This document shows positions 49,557-57,269 of a stretch of 64,000 nt of DNA, piece after piece. The stretch spans positions 1-64,000 of the forward strand of contig NZ_JAMXMB010000006.1 in NCBI RefSeq assembly GCF_024055635.1. Direction: 5' to 3'. The notes under the pieces were generated by a model. The model had not been told where the DNA came from. It was given only the letters and a program-made list of their open reading frames with translations, and did no database searches. The DNA is from Microbacterium yannicii (GTDB lineage Bacteria > Actinomycetota > Actinomycetes > Actinomycetales > Microbacteriaceae). A program made the position numbers and the translations under genes. Within the stretch, counting starts at the first letter, position 1, and each line of letters starts with the position of its first letter.

Positions 49557-50564
49557 ATGCAGCAGCGCGCACTCGGCCGTACCGGACGCTCGGTCTCGGC
49601 CATCGGCCTCGGCACCTGGCAGCTCGGCGCCGATTGGGGCGCGGTGTCGGAGGAGGACGCGACCGCGGTGCTCGCGGCATCCGTCGACAATGGCGTCACC
49701 CTGTTCGACACCGCCGATGTCTACGGCGACGGGCGGAGCGAGTCGATCATCGGCCGGTTCCTCGCCGCACGTCCGGATCACGGCATCACCGTCGCGACCA
49801 AGATGGGCCGGCGCCTGGCGCAGGAGCCCGAGAACTACACGCCCGAGAATTTCCGCGCGTGGACCGACCGCTCGCGCACTAACCTGGGCGTCGACACGCT
49901 CGATCTCGTGCAGCTGCACTGCCCGCCGACCGCGGTGATCGAGGCCGACGCGACGTACGACGCCCTCGACGACCTCGTCGCCGCCGGGGCCATCGCCGCG
50001 TACGGCGTGTCGGTGGAGACCTGCGCACAGGCGCTCGCTGCGATCGCCCGGCCGAACGTCACGAACGTGCAGATCATCTTCAACCCGTTCCGCCTCAAGC
50101 CGTTCGATGAGGTGCTGCCCGCGGCCGAAGCGGCGGGCGTCGCCATCTTCGCTCGTGTGCCGCTCGCGTCGGGGCTCCTGTCGGGCAAGTACACGACTCA
50201 CACGACGTTCGCCGCCGACGACCACCGCACCTACAACCGTCACGGCGAGGCGTTCGACCGCGGCGAGACGTTCTCGGGCGTCGACTTCGAGACCGGTGTC
50301 GCCGCGGCGGCGGAGCTCGCGGCTGCGCTGCCGGACGGGGTTCCGCTGCCCGCCGCGACGCTCGCCTGGATCGCGGCCCAACCGGGCGTGACGAGCGTCA
50401 TCCCCGGCGCGCGCAACGTGCGCCAGGCCGAGGCGAACGCGGATGCGGCCGCCCTGCTCGACGCCTCCGGTGCGGAGACGGGCTTCGACCTCGCCGCGTT
50501 CGATCGCCTCGTGCGCGCTGTCTATGACCGTGACCTGCGTGAGGCCATCCACCCGCTCTGGTGA
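49557..50564 (+). CDS. Aldo/keto reductase
   Basis: A 335-residue NADPH-dependent reductase. The family residues are present: Asp and Tyr in LFDTADVYGDGRSE near residue 50, Lys in TVATKMGRR and His in LVQLHCPPT. The C-terminal SVIPGARNVRQAEANA binds the cofactor phosphate. AAGGATCCTC precedes the ATG. It is divergent from the FUSC gene with only 27 bases between the starts. Confidence 0.92.
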   Translation: MQQRALGRTGRSVSAIGLGTWQLGADWGAVSEEDATAVLAASVDNGVTLFDTADVYGDGRSESIIGRFLAARPDHGITVATKMGRRLAQEPENYTPENFRAWTDRSRTNLGVDTLDLVQLHCPPTAVIEADATYDALDDLVAAGAIAAYGVSVETCAQALAAIARPNVTNVQIIFNPFRLKPFDEVLPAAEAAGVAIFARVPLASGLLSGKYTTHTTFAADDHRTYNRHGEAFDRGETFSGVDFETGVAAAAELAAALPDGVPLPAATLAWIAAQPGVTSVIPGARNVRQAEANADAAALLDASGAETGFDLAAFDRLVRAVYDRDLREAIHPLW

Positions 50565-50577
50565 CTCCGTTCGAATG

Positions 50578-50623
50578 ACGGATGCCCCAGCCCGGCGTGA
50601 ATCGCCGGGGCCGGGGCATCCGT
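50578..50623. terminator. Strong bidirectional terminator
   Basis: Inverted repeat of ACGGATGCCCC at both ends with an inner CGGCG/CGCCG stem. It lies between convergent genes. Confidence 0.8.
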
Positions 50624-50633
50624 CTTCCTCGCC

Positions 50634-52562
50634 TTACGGCAGCGGGTAGTCCACGACGAACTGCGGCGTGCCGGTGTTGCCGCTGTCGGCCTGCCCGCCG
50701 ACCCCGTTCACGACGTGCTGGACGGTGCCGGCCGAGAGGTTCACCGTCATGATGTGGTGCAGTCGCACGCCCGGCGTCTCCGGCACCTCGAACCCGTCGG
50801 CCGTGAGGATCGACGGGTTGTTCTGGTTGAAGACGTACACGCCGGCACCGTCGAGGCGGTGCGTCGAGACGTCGTCGTCCACCTTGTAGCCGGGGTAGCC
50901 GAGCGTGCCGTCCGGCTGCGTCCAGTCAGCCTGCGTCGGCGGGTCGTACGGCAGCTCGTTCTGGTAGAGCACGACGCGGCCGTTCTCGCCGTCCCAGAGG
51001 GTGTTGTACGTCTGGAAGTGCTCGACGAACAGACCGGTCGCCGTGACGTCGTCGCCATTGACGATGACGCCGTTCGTGCCGGTGTTGGCCTGCCACCGGT
51101 CCGTGTCGCCGTTCACGCCGTCGGTGAACCCCTCGACGCCATGGTCGCCGCGCCACACCCAGGTGTGGTCGATCAGCACGTCGTCGGCGTTCACCTCGAG
51201 CGCCGTCGTCGCCTTGCCGATGTGCGGACCGCCGACGCGGAAGTAAACGTCGCTGAGCGTGATCGGATTGGCGGCGTCGAGCTTCTTGTTGCCGCGTGGC
51301 TCGCCCACGCGCAGCAGCGCCGGCGACAGCTTGGTGCCGGCGTCGATGGTGACGCCCGCGACCACGATGCCGTCGGCATCCTTCACCTCCAGCGGCACCG
51401 CACCGCCCACGGCGGTGAGGGTCGCGTGCCCGAGTCCGAGCACCACGGTGTTCGCGCGCTTCACCTTGATCGTCTGGGCGATGTCGTACACCCCGGGCGT
51501 CAGGATCAGGTGCTGGCCGCGCGCGAGCGCGTTGTTGATGTCCTTCACCGAGTCTGCCGGGGTGGCGATGAAGAAGTCGGTGATCGGGATGGTGCGTCCC
51601 GCCGTCTCACCGTCGCCCCAGCTGACGCCGCGTGAGTCGTGCTGCGCGGCAGGCACGCGCACGTTGTATCGGCCCTCGTCGTCGACGTACAGGTACGGCT
51701 TCTCGCGGCTGACCGGCGTCGTGCCGAGCGTCGTGTACGGCGGGTCGGGGAACGCCGCGTCGTCGGGGGCGCCGACGACGCCGGCGAACACCTGGTTCCA
51801 GACGGCGTTCGACCAGTTCGCGACTTCGCTGTTGCGGATGAGCCACTGCTGCTGCGAGCCGTTGATCACGTTCGGCAGCCGCGAGTCGGCGATGAATCCG
51901 CCGCTCGCATACTGCGGGCCGGCGGTGCAGTAGTCCATCAGCGACAGGTTGCCCCCCGAGACGTCGAGACGTCGCATCGAGACGGCCTGCGACACGGCCC
52001 AGAAGTCGGTGCCCGTGCGGCAGCCGCGGTCGGCCGCCTGGATGTCGATCGACAGGTTGGCGATCGTGCGCCAGAAATTGACGAGCGCGAGACAGTTGCC
52101 CGTGCCGCCGTCGGCCAGGCACCGGTTGTAGACCTCGACAGCGCCGTGGACGGTGACGTCCTCGGGCGAGGCCCCGAGGCCGGCGATCTCGGTGTAGTAG
52201 CCGACCTTCACCTGCAGGGGATCGGCCGCCGAGCCGTAGTCGCCGGGCAGGAAGTAGACCGCCTGGCGCGCGGTGCTCATCTCGGCGTCGACCTGCTGCG
52301 CGTGGAGGGCATCGAGACCTGCCCGGATGTCGGCGATCGGCGTCTCGGGCGAGTAGATGGTGACGTTCGGACCGAAGTCGGGGTGGAACGGGTCGACCGT
52401 CCGTGGTGGTGCGGCCTCGGCCGGGGCGGCGAGCAGTGCCGTCGCGATGAGCGCGGTGCCGGTGGCGAGCGCGGCGATGCGTGCGGTGAGGCGGCGGGCG
52501 GAGGGGGCGGAGCGCGCGGAGGGAGCGCGAGGCGACAGCAGGCGGGGAACGGGGGCGGGCAT
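50634..52562 (-). CDS. Secreted beta-helix protein
   Basis: A 642-residue exported protein. The signal peptide has an Arg-rich start, a hydrophobic stretch (AALATGTALIATALLAAP) and an AEAAP cleavage site near residue 50. The rest resembles a right-handed beta-helix: many short strand and turn repeats such as VTVHGAVEVYNR, IVVAGVTIDAG and TLSDVYFRVGGPHIG. Pectate-lyase-like and GH55-like glycosidases share this fold, but the catalytic residues cannot be assigned. It may act on a polysaccharide. GGAGAGGA is its ribosome site. Confidence 0.82.
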   Translation of the reverse strand: MPAPVPRLLSPRAPSARSAPSARRLTARIAALATGTALIATALLAAPAEAAPPRTVDPFHPDFGPNVTIYSPETPIADIRAGLDALHAQQVDAEMSTARQAVYFLPGDYGSAADPLQVKVGYYTEIAGLGASPEDVTVHGAVEVYNRCLADGGTGNCLALVNFWRTIANLSIDIQAADRGCRTGTDFWAVSQAVSMRRLDVSGGNLSLMDYCTAGPQYASGGFIADSRLPNVINGSQQQWLIRNSEVANWSNAVWNQVFAGVVGAPDDAAFPDPPYTTLGTTPVSREKPYLYVDDEGRYNVRVPAAQHDSRGVSWGDGETAGRTIPITDFFIATPADSVKDINNALARGQHLILTPGVYDIAQTIKVKRANTVVLGLGHATLTAVGGAVPLEVKDADGIVVAGVTIDAGTKLSPALLRVGEPRGNKKLDAANPITLSDVYFRVGGPHIGKATTALEVNADDVLIDHTWVWRGDHGVEGFTDGVNGDTDRWQANTGTNGVIVNGDDVTATGLFVEHFQTYNTLWDGENGRVVLYQNELPYDPPTQADWTQPDGTLGYPGYKVDDDVSTHRLDGAGVYVFNQNNPSILTADGFEVPETPGVRLHHIMTVNLSAGTVQHVVNGVGGQADSGNTGTPQFVVDYPLP

Positions 52563-52675
52563 GGGGAGAGTCCTCTCCGTTGAGGGATGACCGCGGCGGC
52601 CTGCCGCTTACTTACCGGACTGTAACCAAACGTGGGAGCGGTCTCAAGCACGAATGTCGTGAGCGCGGTTACCCG

Positions 52676-53263
52676 TCAGAAGTCGAGCCGCATGACGAGT
52701 CGCCGCTTCGTCGGATGCGACACCTCGCGGAACCCGGCAGCCAGGAAGGGCCCGAGGGGTCCGACGTTGAGTTCGTCCCAGGTGACGTTGCCGCCGCCGG
52801 TCAGCAGCGGGTAGCCCTCGACGGCCGTCGCGCCACGCGAGCGCGCGTGCTCCGCCGCCGCTGCCACGAGCGGATACGTCAGGCCCTGGCGGCGGTAGCC
52901 CTTGCGCACGATCATGCAGGGGATGGCCCAGACCGTGTCATCGTCCGGGTCCTCCTCACGTCCCTGCCACGGAACGGGCGACCCCCGAACGCGTCCGTAG
53001 ACGCCGCGTCGGTCCACGGCACACCATGCGACGGGCTCGTCGCCGTGGTAGGCGACGATGCCGATCGTCTCCGCCGAACGCGGATCGTCGCAGTGGGTCT
53101 CGGCACGCAGGATGGCGCCGCGCTCCGATTCGGGCATGTACCACCAGTCGCGATCGCCCAGGCGCTGACGCTGGCACTGACAGCGCCCGGCGACGCCCGT
53201 GAGGATCACCTGCAGGTCATCCCACGACGCCTCATTGGCGGGCACGACGCGCAGTCCGTCCAT
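52676..53263 (-). CDS. GNAT-family acetyltransferase with CQCQ motif
   Basis: A 195-residue paralogue of the acetyltransferase at 29454-30041. It shares the N-terminal GRCQCQ segment, AILRAETHC (LRAE in both), CMIVRKGYRRQGLTYPLV and AAGFREVSHP near the end. It lacks one of the tryptophans near the CxC pair. The substrate is unknown. ATG 53263 was chosen because conserved sequence starts here and a TACCCT box lies six bases upstream. Confidence 0.86.
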   Translation of the reverse strand: MDGLRVVPANEASWDDLQVILTGVAGRCQCQRQRLGDRDWWYMPESERGAILRAETHCDDPRSAETIGIVAYHGDEPVAWCAVDRRGVYGRVRGSPVPWQGREEDPDDDTVWAIPCMIVRKGYRRQGLTYPLVAAAAEHARSRGATAVEGYPLLTGGGNVTWDELNVGPLGPFLAAGFREVSHPTKRRLVMRLDF

Positions 53264-53269
53264 GTCGGC

Positions 53270-53275
53270 AGGGTA
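53270..53275 (-). promoter_or_regulatory. -10 box of a likely leaderless promoter
   Basis: TACCCT on the minus strand, six bases before the ATG at 53263. Confidence 0.55.
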
Positions 53276-53300
53276 GCGCCGCCTGCCGACAGCGCGGGAG

Positions 53301-53306
53301 TAGGGT
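53301..53306 (+). promoter_or_regulatory. -10 box of a likely leaderless promoter
   Basis: TAGGGT followed by six bases and the GTG at 53313. It faces away from the box at 53270 in a gap of 49 bases. Confidence 0.55.
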
Positions 53307-53312
53307 GACGAT

Positions 53313-54113
53313 GTGCCCCTCGCCCCTCGCGTCGCCGTGGTCATTCCGTGCCGGAATGATGCGGATTACCTCGCAGCGTGCCTGGCTGCGCTCGCCGCGC
53401 AGACGCACCCGGCCGACGTCGTGATCGTCGTGGACAATGCGAGCACGGATGCCTCCGCCGCGGTCGCCCGCTCTCATGACGCGGTCGTCGTGCACGAGTC
53501 GTCGATCGGCATCTGGCCGGCAGCCGCGCGCGGTTACGACGAGGCGCTCGAGCGAGCCGACATCATCGCGCGGCTCGATGCGGACTCGCGCCCGCACTCG
53601 GACTGGATCGCGACCCTGGTGCGCGCGTTCGTCTCCGACCCGACGCTGGGCGTCCTCACCGGCGGGGCCGAGTTCTACGGCGGCACGCCGCTGCAGAACT
53701 ACCTCGGCGAGCGCTGGTACATCGGCGGCGGGCACTACTGGATCAAGAAGTGGCTCGGCATCCCGCTGGTGTTCGGGTCGAACTTCGCCATGCGGGCCCG
53801 CGTGTGGGAGCGGGTGCGGGAGCACGTCGACCGGCAGAACGCCCGCATCCACGACGACCTCGATCTGACCATCCGCCTGCGTCCGTCCGACGGCGTGCGC
53901 TACGACCCGCAGCTGCGGATGCCGGTGTCTGCTCGCCCGGTGCAGACCCTGTCTGGCCTGTCTCGCCGCGTGTTCAAGGTCGCGTCGACGTTCGCGGTGA
54001 GCTGGCCGGAGGGCGCCAAGTGGCGGCGTGCCGACCTGTCGCCGACGAATGCCGAGCCCGCCGCCGAGTGGATCCGCGACGGGGACGACTGGGCGCCTGG
54101 CTACGGTCGCTGA
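53313..54113 (+). CDS. Family 2 glycosyltransferase
   Basis: A 266-residue GT-A enzyme. The N-terminal VAVVIPCRNDADYLAACLAA is the GT2 start, VVDNASTDAS binds the nucleotide, and IARLDADSRPHSDW has the D-x-D metal site. No membrane segment is seen, so it works at the cytoplasmic face on a lipid or soluble acceptor that is not identifiable. The start is GTG at 53313. Confidence 0.88.
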   Translation: MPLAPRVAVVIPCRNDADYLAACLAALAAQTHPADVVIVVDNASTDASAAVARSHDAVVVHESSIGIWPAAARGYDEALERADIIARLDADSRPHSDWIATLVRAFVSDPTLGVLTGGAEFYGGTPLQNYLGERWYIGGGHYWIKKWLGIPLVFGSNFAMRARVWERVREHVDRQNARIHDDLDLTIRLRPSDGVRYDPQLRMPVSARPVQTLSGLSRRVFKVASTFAVSWPEGAKWRRADLSPTNAEPAAEWIRDGDDWAPGYGR

Positions 54114-54141
54114 CCCCGCCGCGCTGCCTCGTACGCTCGAC

Positions 54142-54237
54142 GCGTTTCGTCTTCGGGCGCTGGAGCGTCCTTCGCTCAACGACCAGGGGCAAAGGTTCCG
54201 GTCGTTGAGCGAGCGAGGAACGAGCGAGACGAAACGC
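54142..54237. repeat. Composite inverted repeat element
   Basis: Outer arms GCGTTTCGTC (54142-54151) and GACGAAACGC (54228-54237). Inner arms TCGCTCAACGACC (54172-54184) and GGTCGTTGAGCGA (54200-54212). It would fold into a long hairpin between the glycosyltransferase and a convergent gene. The 195-base gap holds no gene. Confidence 0.75.
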
Positions 54238-54265
54238 CCCGGAGCGACGAGCAACCCCGGTCCCC

Positions 54266-54286
54266 GGTCGCTGAGCCTGTCGAAGC
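54266..54286 (-). repeat. Interspersed repeat copy 4
   Basis: Reverse-strand copy identical to the one in rluB (18864-18884). It sits 28 bases after the composite inverted repeat. Confidence 0.75.
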
Positions 54287-54308
54287 GCGCCGCACCCCGC
54301 GCACCGCG

Positions 54309-54743
54309 TCAGAAGCCGAACACGCCACCCGCGACGAGGTACACGTAAACCCCCAGCAAGAGGACGTTGACTGCGACCGTTCCCCAGAACACTCGGCGGA
54401 AGGACCGCTTGCGTGTCTTGTGGCGGAAGAGCTGCTGCGCCACGATCGCTCCGGGCCACCCGCCGATGAGCCCGAGCAGGAGCAGCGTCTGTTCCGAGAT
54501 GCGAGCCGCGCCGCGTCGGGCTGCCGATTTGTCGATGCCGTAGGCCGCGAACGCGACGAGGCTCGCGGCGCCATAGAGGACGGGCACCCACCACGCCAGG
54601 CCCCACACGAGGTACGCGATGGCGATTCCGACGGCGAAGACCAGCAGCGCGATCCAGCTCAGCGCCGGTGGCAGCGGTTGGGAGAGGTCGCGGCCCGGGC
54701 GGTCCGGCGTGGCGAGGGGTGGCCGGGGGCGCGCGTTCGACAT
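54309..54743 (-). CDS. DUF1294-family membrane protein
   Basis: A 144-residue protein with three or four membrane segments (LSWIALLVFAVGIAIAYLVW, VPVLYGAASLVAFAAYGID, RVFWGTVAVNVLLLGVYVYL). The family core is GIDKSAARRGAARISEQTL, GLIGGWPGAIVAQQLFRHKT. Some relatives carry a cold-shock domain at the N-terminus; this one does not. The function is unknown. TAGGAT lies seven bases before the ATG. Confidence 0.88.
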   Translation of the reverse strand: MSNARPRPPLATPDRPGRDLSQPLPPALSWIALLVFAVGIAIAYLVWGLAWWVPVLYGAASLVAFAAYGIDKSAARRGAARISEQTLLLLGLIGGWPGAIVAQQLFRHKTRKRSFRRVFWGTVAVNVLLLGVYVYLVAGGVFGF

Positions 54744-54750
54744 GCGCTTG

Positions 54751-54756
54751 ATCCTA
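54751..54756 (-). promoter_or_regulatory. -10 box of a likely leaderless promoter
   Basis: TAGGAT on the minus strand, seven bases before the ATG at 54743. Confidence 0.5.
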
Positions 54757-54772
54757 TGGGGGAGGCTCGGCG

Positions 54773-54778
54773 TACGGT
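54773..54778 (+). promoter_or_regulatory. -10 box of a likely leaderless promoter
   Basis: TACGGT, six bases, then the ATG at 54785. It is divergent from the box at 54751. Confidence 0.55.
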
Positions 54779-54784
54779 GTCAGC

Positions 54785-55213
54785 ATGCACGAGCTCACCG
54801 AAGAGGCGCTGGTCGCGGCATCCGTCGATGTCGTGTGGCGCGAGTTCACGCTCGCCGACCTGCTCGCCGAATGGTTCTGGCCACCCCGCTTCGAGTCCAC
54901 TGCCGTGGTGGAGCTCCGGGAGCTGGGTCGCTGGGAGGTGCGGTCGGTGCCCGCCGACCTCGCCGTCGAGGCGACGGTGCTCACGTTCGAGGCGCCGCGC
55001 ACGCTGCGGCTGGCGTGGCGATGGGCCGGGGAGGAGCACGCGACCGACGTCGAGATCGACCTGCGGCCGGCAGCGGATGCCGCGACCCGCGTGATCGTGC
55101 GGCACTCCGGGTTCACGAGCGGCGAGGAGCGCGACCAGCACGTCGACGGCTGGTCGAGCTGTCTGCAGCGCCTCGTGGATCGGCACGGCGGGCCGCCGGG
55201 TGAGCATCTGTGA
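54785..55213 (+). CDS. SRPBCC (AHSA1-like) protein
   Basis: A 142-residue protein of the START/Bet v1-like fold. It has the N-terminal strand-helix VAASVDVVWREFTLADLLAEWFWPPRF and the C-terminal GEERDQHVDGWSSCLQRLVD helix, typical of AHSA1-type proteins. They bind hydrophobic ligands or help chaperones; no active site can be named. The next gene follows 32 bases later with its own -10 box. Confidence 0.83.
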   Translation: MHELTEEALVAASVDVVWREFTLADLLAEWFWPPRFESTAVVELRELGRWEVRSVPADLAVEATVLTFEAPRTLRLAWRWAGEEHATDVEIDLRPAADAATRVIVRHSGFTSGEERDQHVDGWSSCLQRLVDRHGGPPGEHL

Positions 55214-55233
55214 CGGGTGTCGCCTGCGGGCGG

Positions 55234-55239
55234 TAGCGT
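55234..55239 (+). promoter_or_regulatory. -10 box of a likely leaderless promoter
   Basis: TAGCGT, six bases, then the GTG at 55246. Confidence 0.55.
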
Positions 55240-55245
55240 CGCAGG

Positions 55246-55545
55246 GTGATCATCGAGTTCGACAGCGATGTGTTCCGCTGGGCTGCGCGGGAGGACTCCG
55301 CGTGGTTCTTCACGGCCGTGCCGTCGGAGCTCGGCCATGAGATCCGCGAGATCCCGCGGCCGTATCGCGGGTTCGGCTCGGTGCGCGTGCGCGCCCGCAT
55401 CGGCGGCACCGAGTGGGCCACGTCGATCTTTCCGCTGGCCGAGACCGATTCGTACGTGCTGCCGCTCAAGAAGGCCGTGCGGGATGCCGAGCAGCTCGTC
55501 GACGGCGGTCCGGTGACCGTGCGCCTGGAGGTGCTCGACGGGTGA
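55246..55545 (+). CDS. DUF1905 domain protein
   Basis: A 99-residue beta-rich protein. IIEFDSDVFRWAAREDSAWF, GSVRVRARIGGTEWATSIFP and YVLPLKKAVRDAE match the DUF1905 family, a small fold of unknown function often encoded near other small stress-type genes. The start is GTG at 55246. Confidence 0.85.
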   Translation: MIIEFDSDVFRWAAREDSAWFFTAVPSELGHEIREIPRPYRGFGSVRVRARIGGTEWATSIFPLAETDSYVLPLKKAVRDAEQLVDGGPVTVRLEVLDG

Positions 55546-55612
55546 TCAGGTCGACTGCCTCGCGGCGCTCCAGTCCTGAGTGTTTGCTTGCACAACAATG
55601 AGCAAATCCGCA

Positions 55613-55641
55613 TTGACACGGTTGAGGCGTCCGCTCATGCT
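55613..55641 (+). promoter_or_regulatory. Possible promoter of the pilus locus
   Basis: TTGACA (55613-55618), 17 bases, CATGCT (55636-55641). The 236-base gap before the pilin gene also has two hairpins: TTTGCT/AGCAAA (55583-55606) and CACGGGTC/GACCCGTG (55666-55698). The latter lies in the predicted leader and could affect expression. Confidence 0.35.
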
Positions 55642-55781
55642 CGTGGGGGAAGGATTCGCCGGTACCACGGGTCCTTTCCCGTTCGAATGAGACCCGTGCC
55701 TTCGAGCGGCTGGGATACCCCCGAGGCGGTCGTCTCGTCGGTTCGATCGGGCATCGAAAGACTGCGAGGGGGCATCGCACG

Positions 55782-56171
55782 ATGCGCAGCTTCACCGAGA
55801 TATATCGCGACGCGGAGATAGCACGTCGTCGGACTGACGAGGGTGAGTCGGGCTTCTCGCTCATCGAGCTCATCGTCGTCGTCGTGATCCTGGGGATTCT
55901 GGTCGCCATCGCGATCCCTGTCTTCATCGGGTTGCAGCAGCAGGCCGGCAGAAACGCCGCGCTCGCCGCGGCGGCGAACGGTGCCACCCAGGTCGCTTCT
56001 CAGATCGCCGCGGGCACGGATCCGGTCGCGCCGGAGGACAACGACGAGTTCACCTATGCGATCGTCGGCGCTGTCGCCACCGTCGATCAGGTCTGCGTGT
56101 CGGCCACGAGCGCATCGTTCACTGCGCTCGCGGGCCCCGGTTGCACGAATCCCGGCATCGTGGGTGAGTGA
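55782..56171 (+). CDS. Type IV pilin (major pilin candidate)
   Basis: A 129-residue prepilin. The 23-residue charged leader ends at G in GESG, and the mature chain starts FSLIELIVVVVILGILVAIA with Glu at position 5, the classical type IV signature. A small C-terminal domain has two cysteines (VCVSAT, PGCTNP) that can form the usual disulfide loop. It is the first gene of the assembly locus and the most likely major subunit. GAGGGGG precedes the ATG. Confidence 0.9.
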   Translation: MRSFTEIYRDAEIARRRTDEGESGFSLIELIVVVVILGILVAIAIPVFIGLQQQAGRNAALAAAANGATQVASQIAAGTDPVAPEDNDEFTYAIVGAVATVDQVCVSATSASFTALAGPGCTNPGIVGE

Positions 56172-56199
56172 GGGCGGCCCGACCGACTGATCCGGAACG

Positions 56200-56694
56200 A
56201 TGGTCGTTCCCATCGCCCCTCGCCACCCGGCTCCGGCGGGCCGGGGGGTCGACGACGGGCAGCAGGCGGGCTTCAGCCTGGTGGAGATGATCGTCGCGAT
56301 GTTCCTCCTCGCGGTGCTGGCACTGGCCGTGCTGCCCCTCCTCATCGGGGTGACGCGGTCCGGGGCTGTCAATGAGCAGGTCGTTGCGGCCAATGCGCTG
56401 GCGGCGGGCCGGCTCGCCACGATGCGGAACGCCTTTCCCGACGACGGTGACAATGCGTGCGAGGGCGGCGCCGGCAGCGTGCGCGACTCGGTGCAGGTGG
56501 ATGTGCCTGAACCCGAGTCGGGCCTGCTCTCCGCGGTCCATGTCGGTTCCTGCCCGCCGGTGTTTCCCGGCACGGTCGTCGTCACCTCGTGCGTGTACGA
56601 ACAAGACGCTTCGCCCGCCGCGGATCCGGCATCGCCATGCCCGCGGTCGAACTCACTGGCGACGCTCGTGACGAGAGTCGTCGTCACGTCATGA
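56200..56694 (+). CDS. Minor pilin-like protein
   Basis: A 164-residue prepilin with leader ending QQAG and mature start FSLVEMIVAMFLLAVLALAV, including Glu at position 5. The remaining part has four cysteines and is rich in Ala, Pro and Val. It probably caps or primes the pilus as a minor pilin. It overlaps the next gene by four bases. Confidence 0.86.
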   Translation: MVVPIAPRHPAPAGRGVDDGQQAGFSLVEMIVAMFLLAVLALAVLPLLIGVTRSGAVNEQVVAANALAAGRLATMRNAFPDDGDNACEGGAGSVRDSVQVDVPEPESGLLSAVHVGSCPPVFPGTVVVTSCVYEQDASPAADPASPCPRSNSLATLVTRVVVTS

Positions 56695-57269
56695 CGCCCG
56701 TCCTCCGCCGCCGAGGGGTCGCCGACGACGGTGGCGTCACCCTCATCGAACTGATCATGTACGTCGGCCTTGCGGCAGTCGTCCTCGGACTGATGACCGC
56801 ACTCTTCACCACGGGCTGGCAATCGCAGGCCGCGACGACGGAGAGCGACAGCCTGACGGGCCGCGCCGCGGTCACGAACGAGACGCTGCAGAGCGGCATC
56901 CGCAGCGCCAGCTGGTTCGCGGTGACCGACGATGGCGGCACGCTGCGCGCCCGTGTGCTCATCGACAGCGGCAGTTCGGAGTGCCGCGCATGGGTCGTGA
57001 CGGGGGAGGGCGATCTGCTCTACCGAACGAGCCCGGCGCCGATCGACGTTGCGCCCGCACGCGAGGCATCGGCAGGCGAAGCGCCGGCCGGGTGGGTCTC
57101 GCTCGTGCACCGCGAATCCACCGATGGACTGCCCGTCCGAGTCACCGGCGCGTTCGAGGCGGACGCCCGCGAGCTGCGCTATCACGTCACGCTCTCGTCC
57201 CAGGGATCGAGCGTCCCACTGGTCGGGGGCGCGACGAGCGCAGGCGGCGTCGGAGGTGCGCCGTGCTGA
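56691..57269 (+). CDS. Minor pilin-like protein, GspJ/PilW type
   Basis: A 192-residue prepilin. The processing motif is DDGG followed by VTLIELIMYVGLAAVVLGLM, with Val instead of Phe as the first mature residue. PilW/GspJ-like minor pilins are of similar size. The ATG at 56691 overlaps the previous stop, and its own stop overlaps the next start. Confidence 0.85.
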   Translation: MTPVLRRRGVADDGGVTLIELIMYVGLAAVVLGLMTALFTTGWQSQAATTESDSLTGRAAVTNETLQSGIRSASWFAVTDDGGTLRARVLIDSGSSECRAWVVTGEGDLLYRTSPAPIDVAPAREASAGEAPAGWVSLVHRESTDGLPVRVTGAFEADARELRYHVTLSSQGSSVPLVGGATSAGGVGGAPC

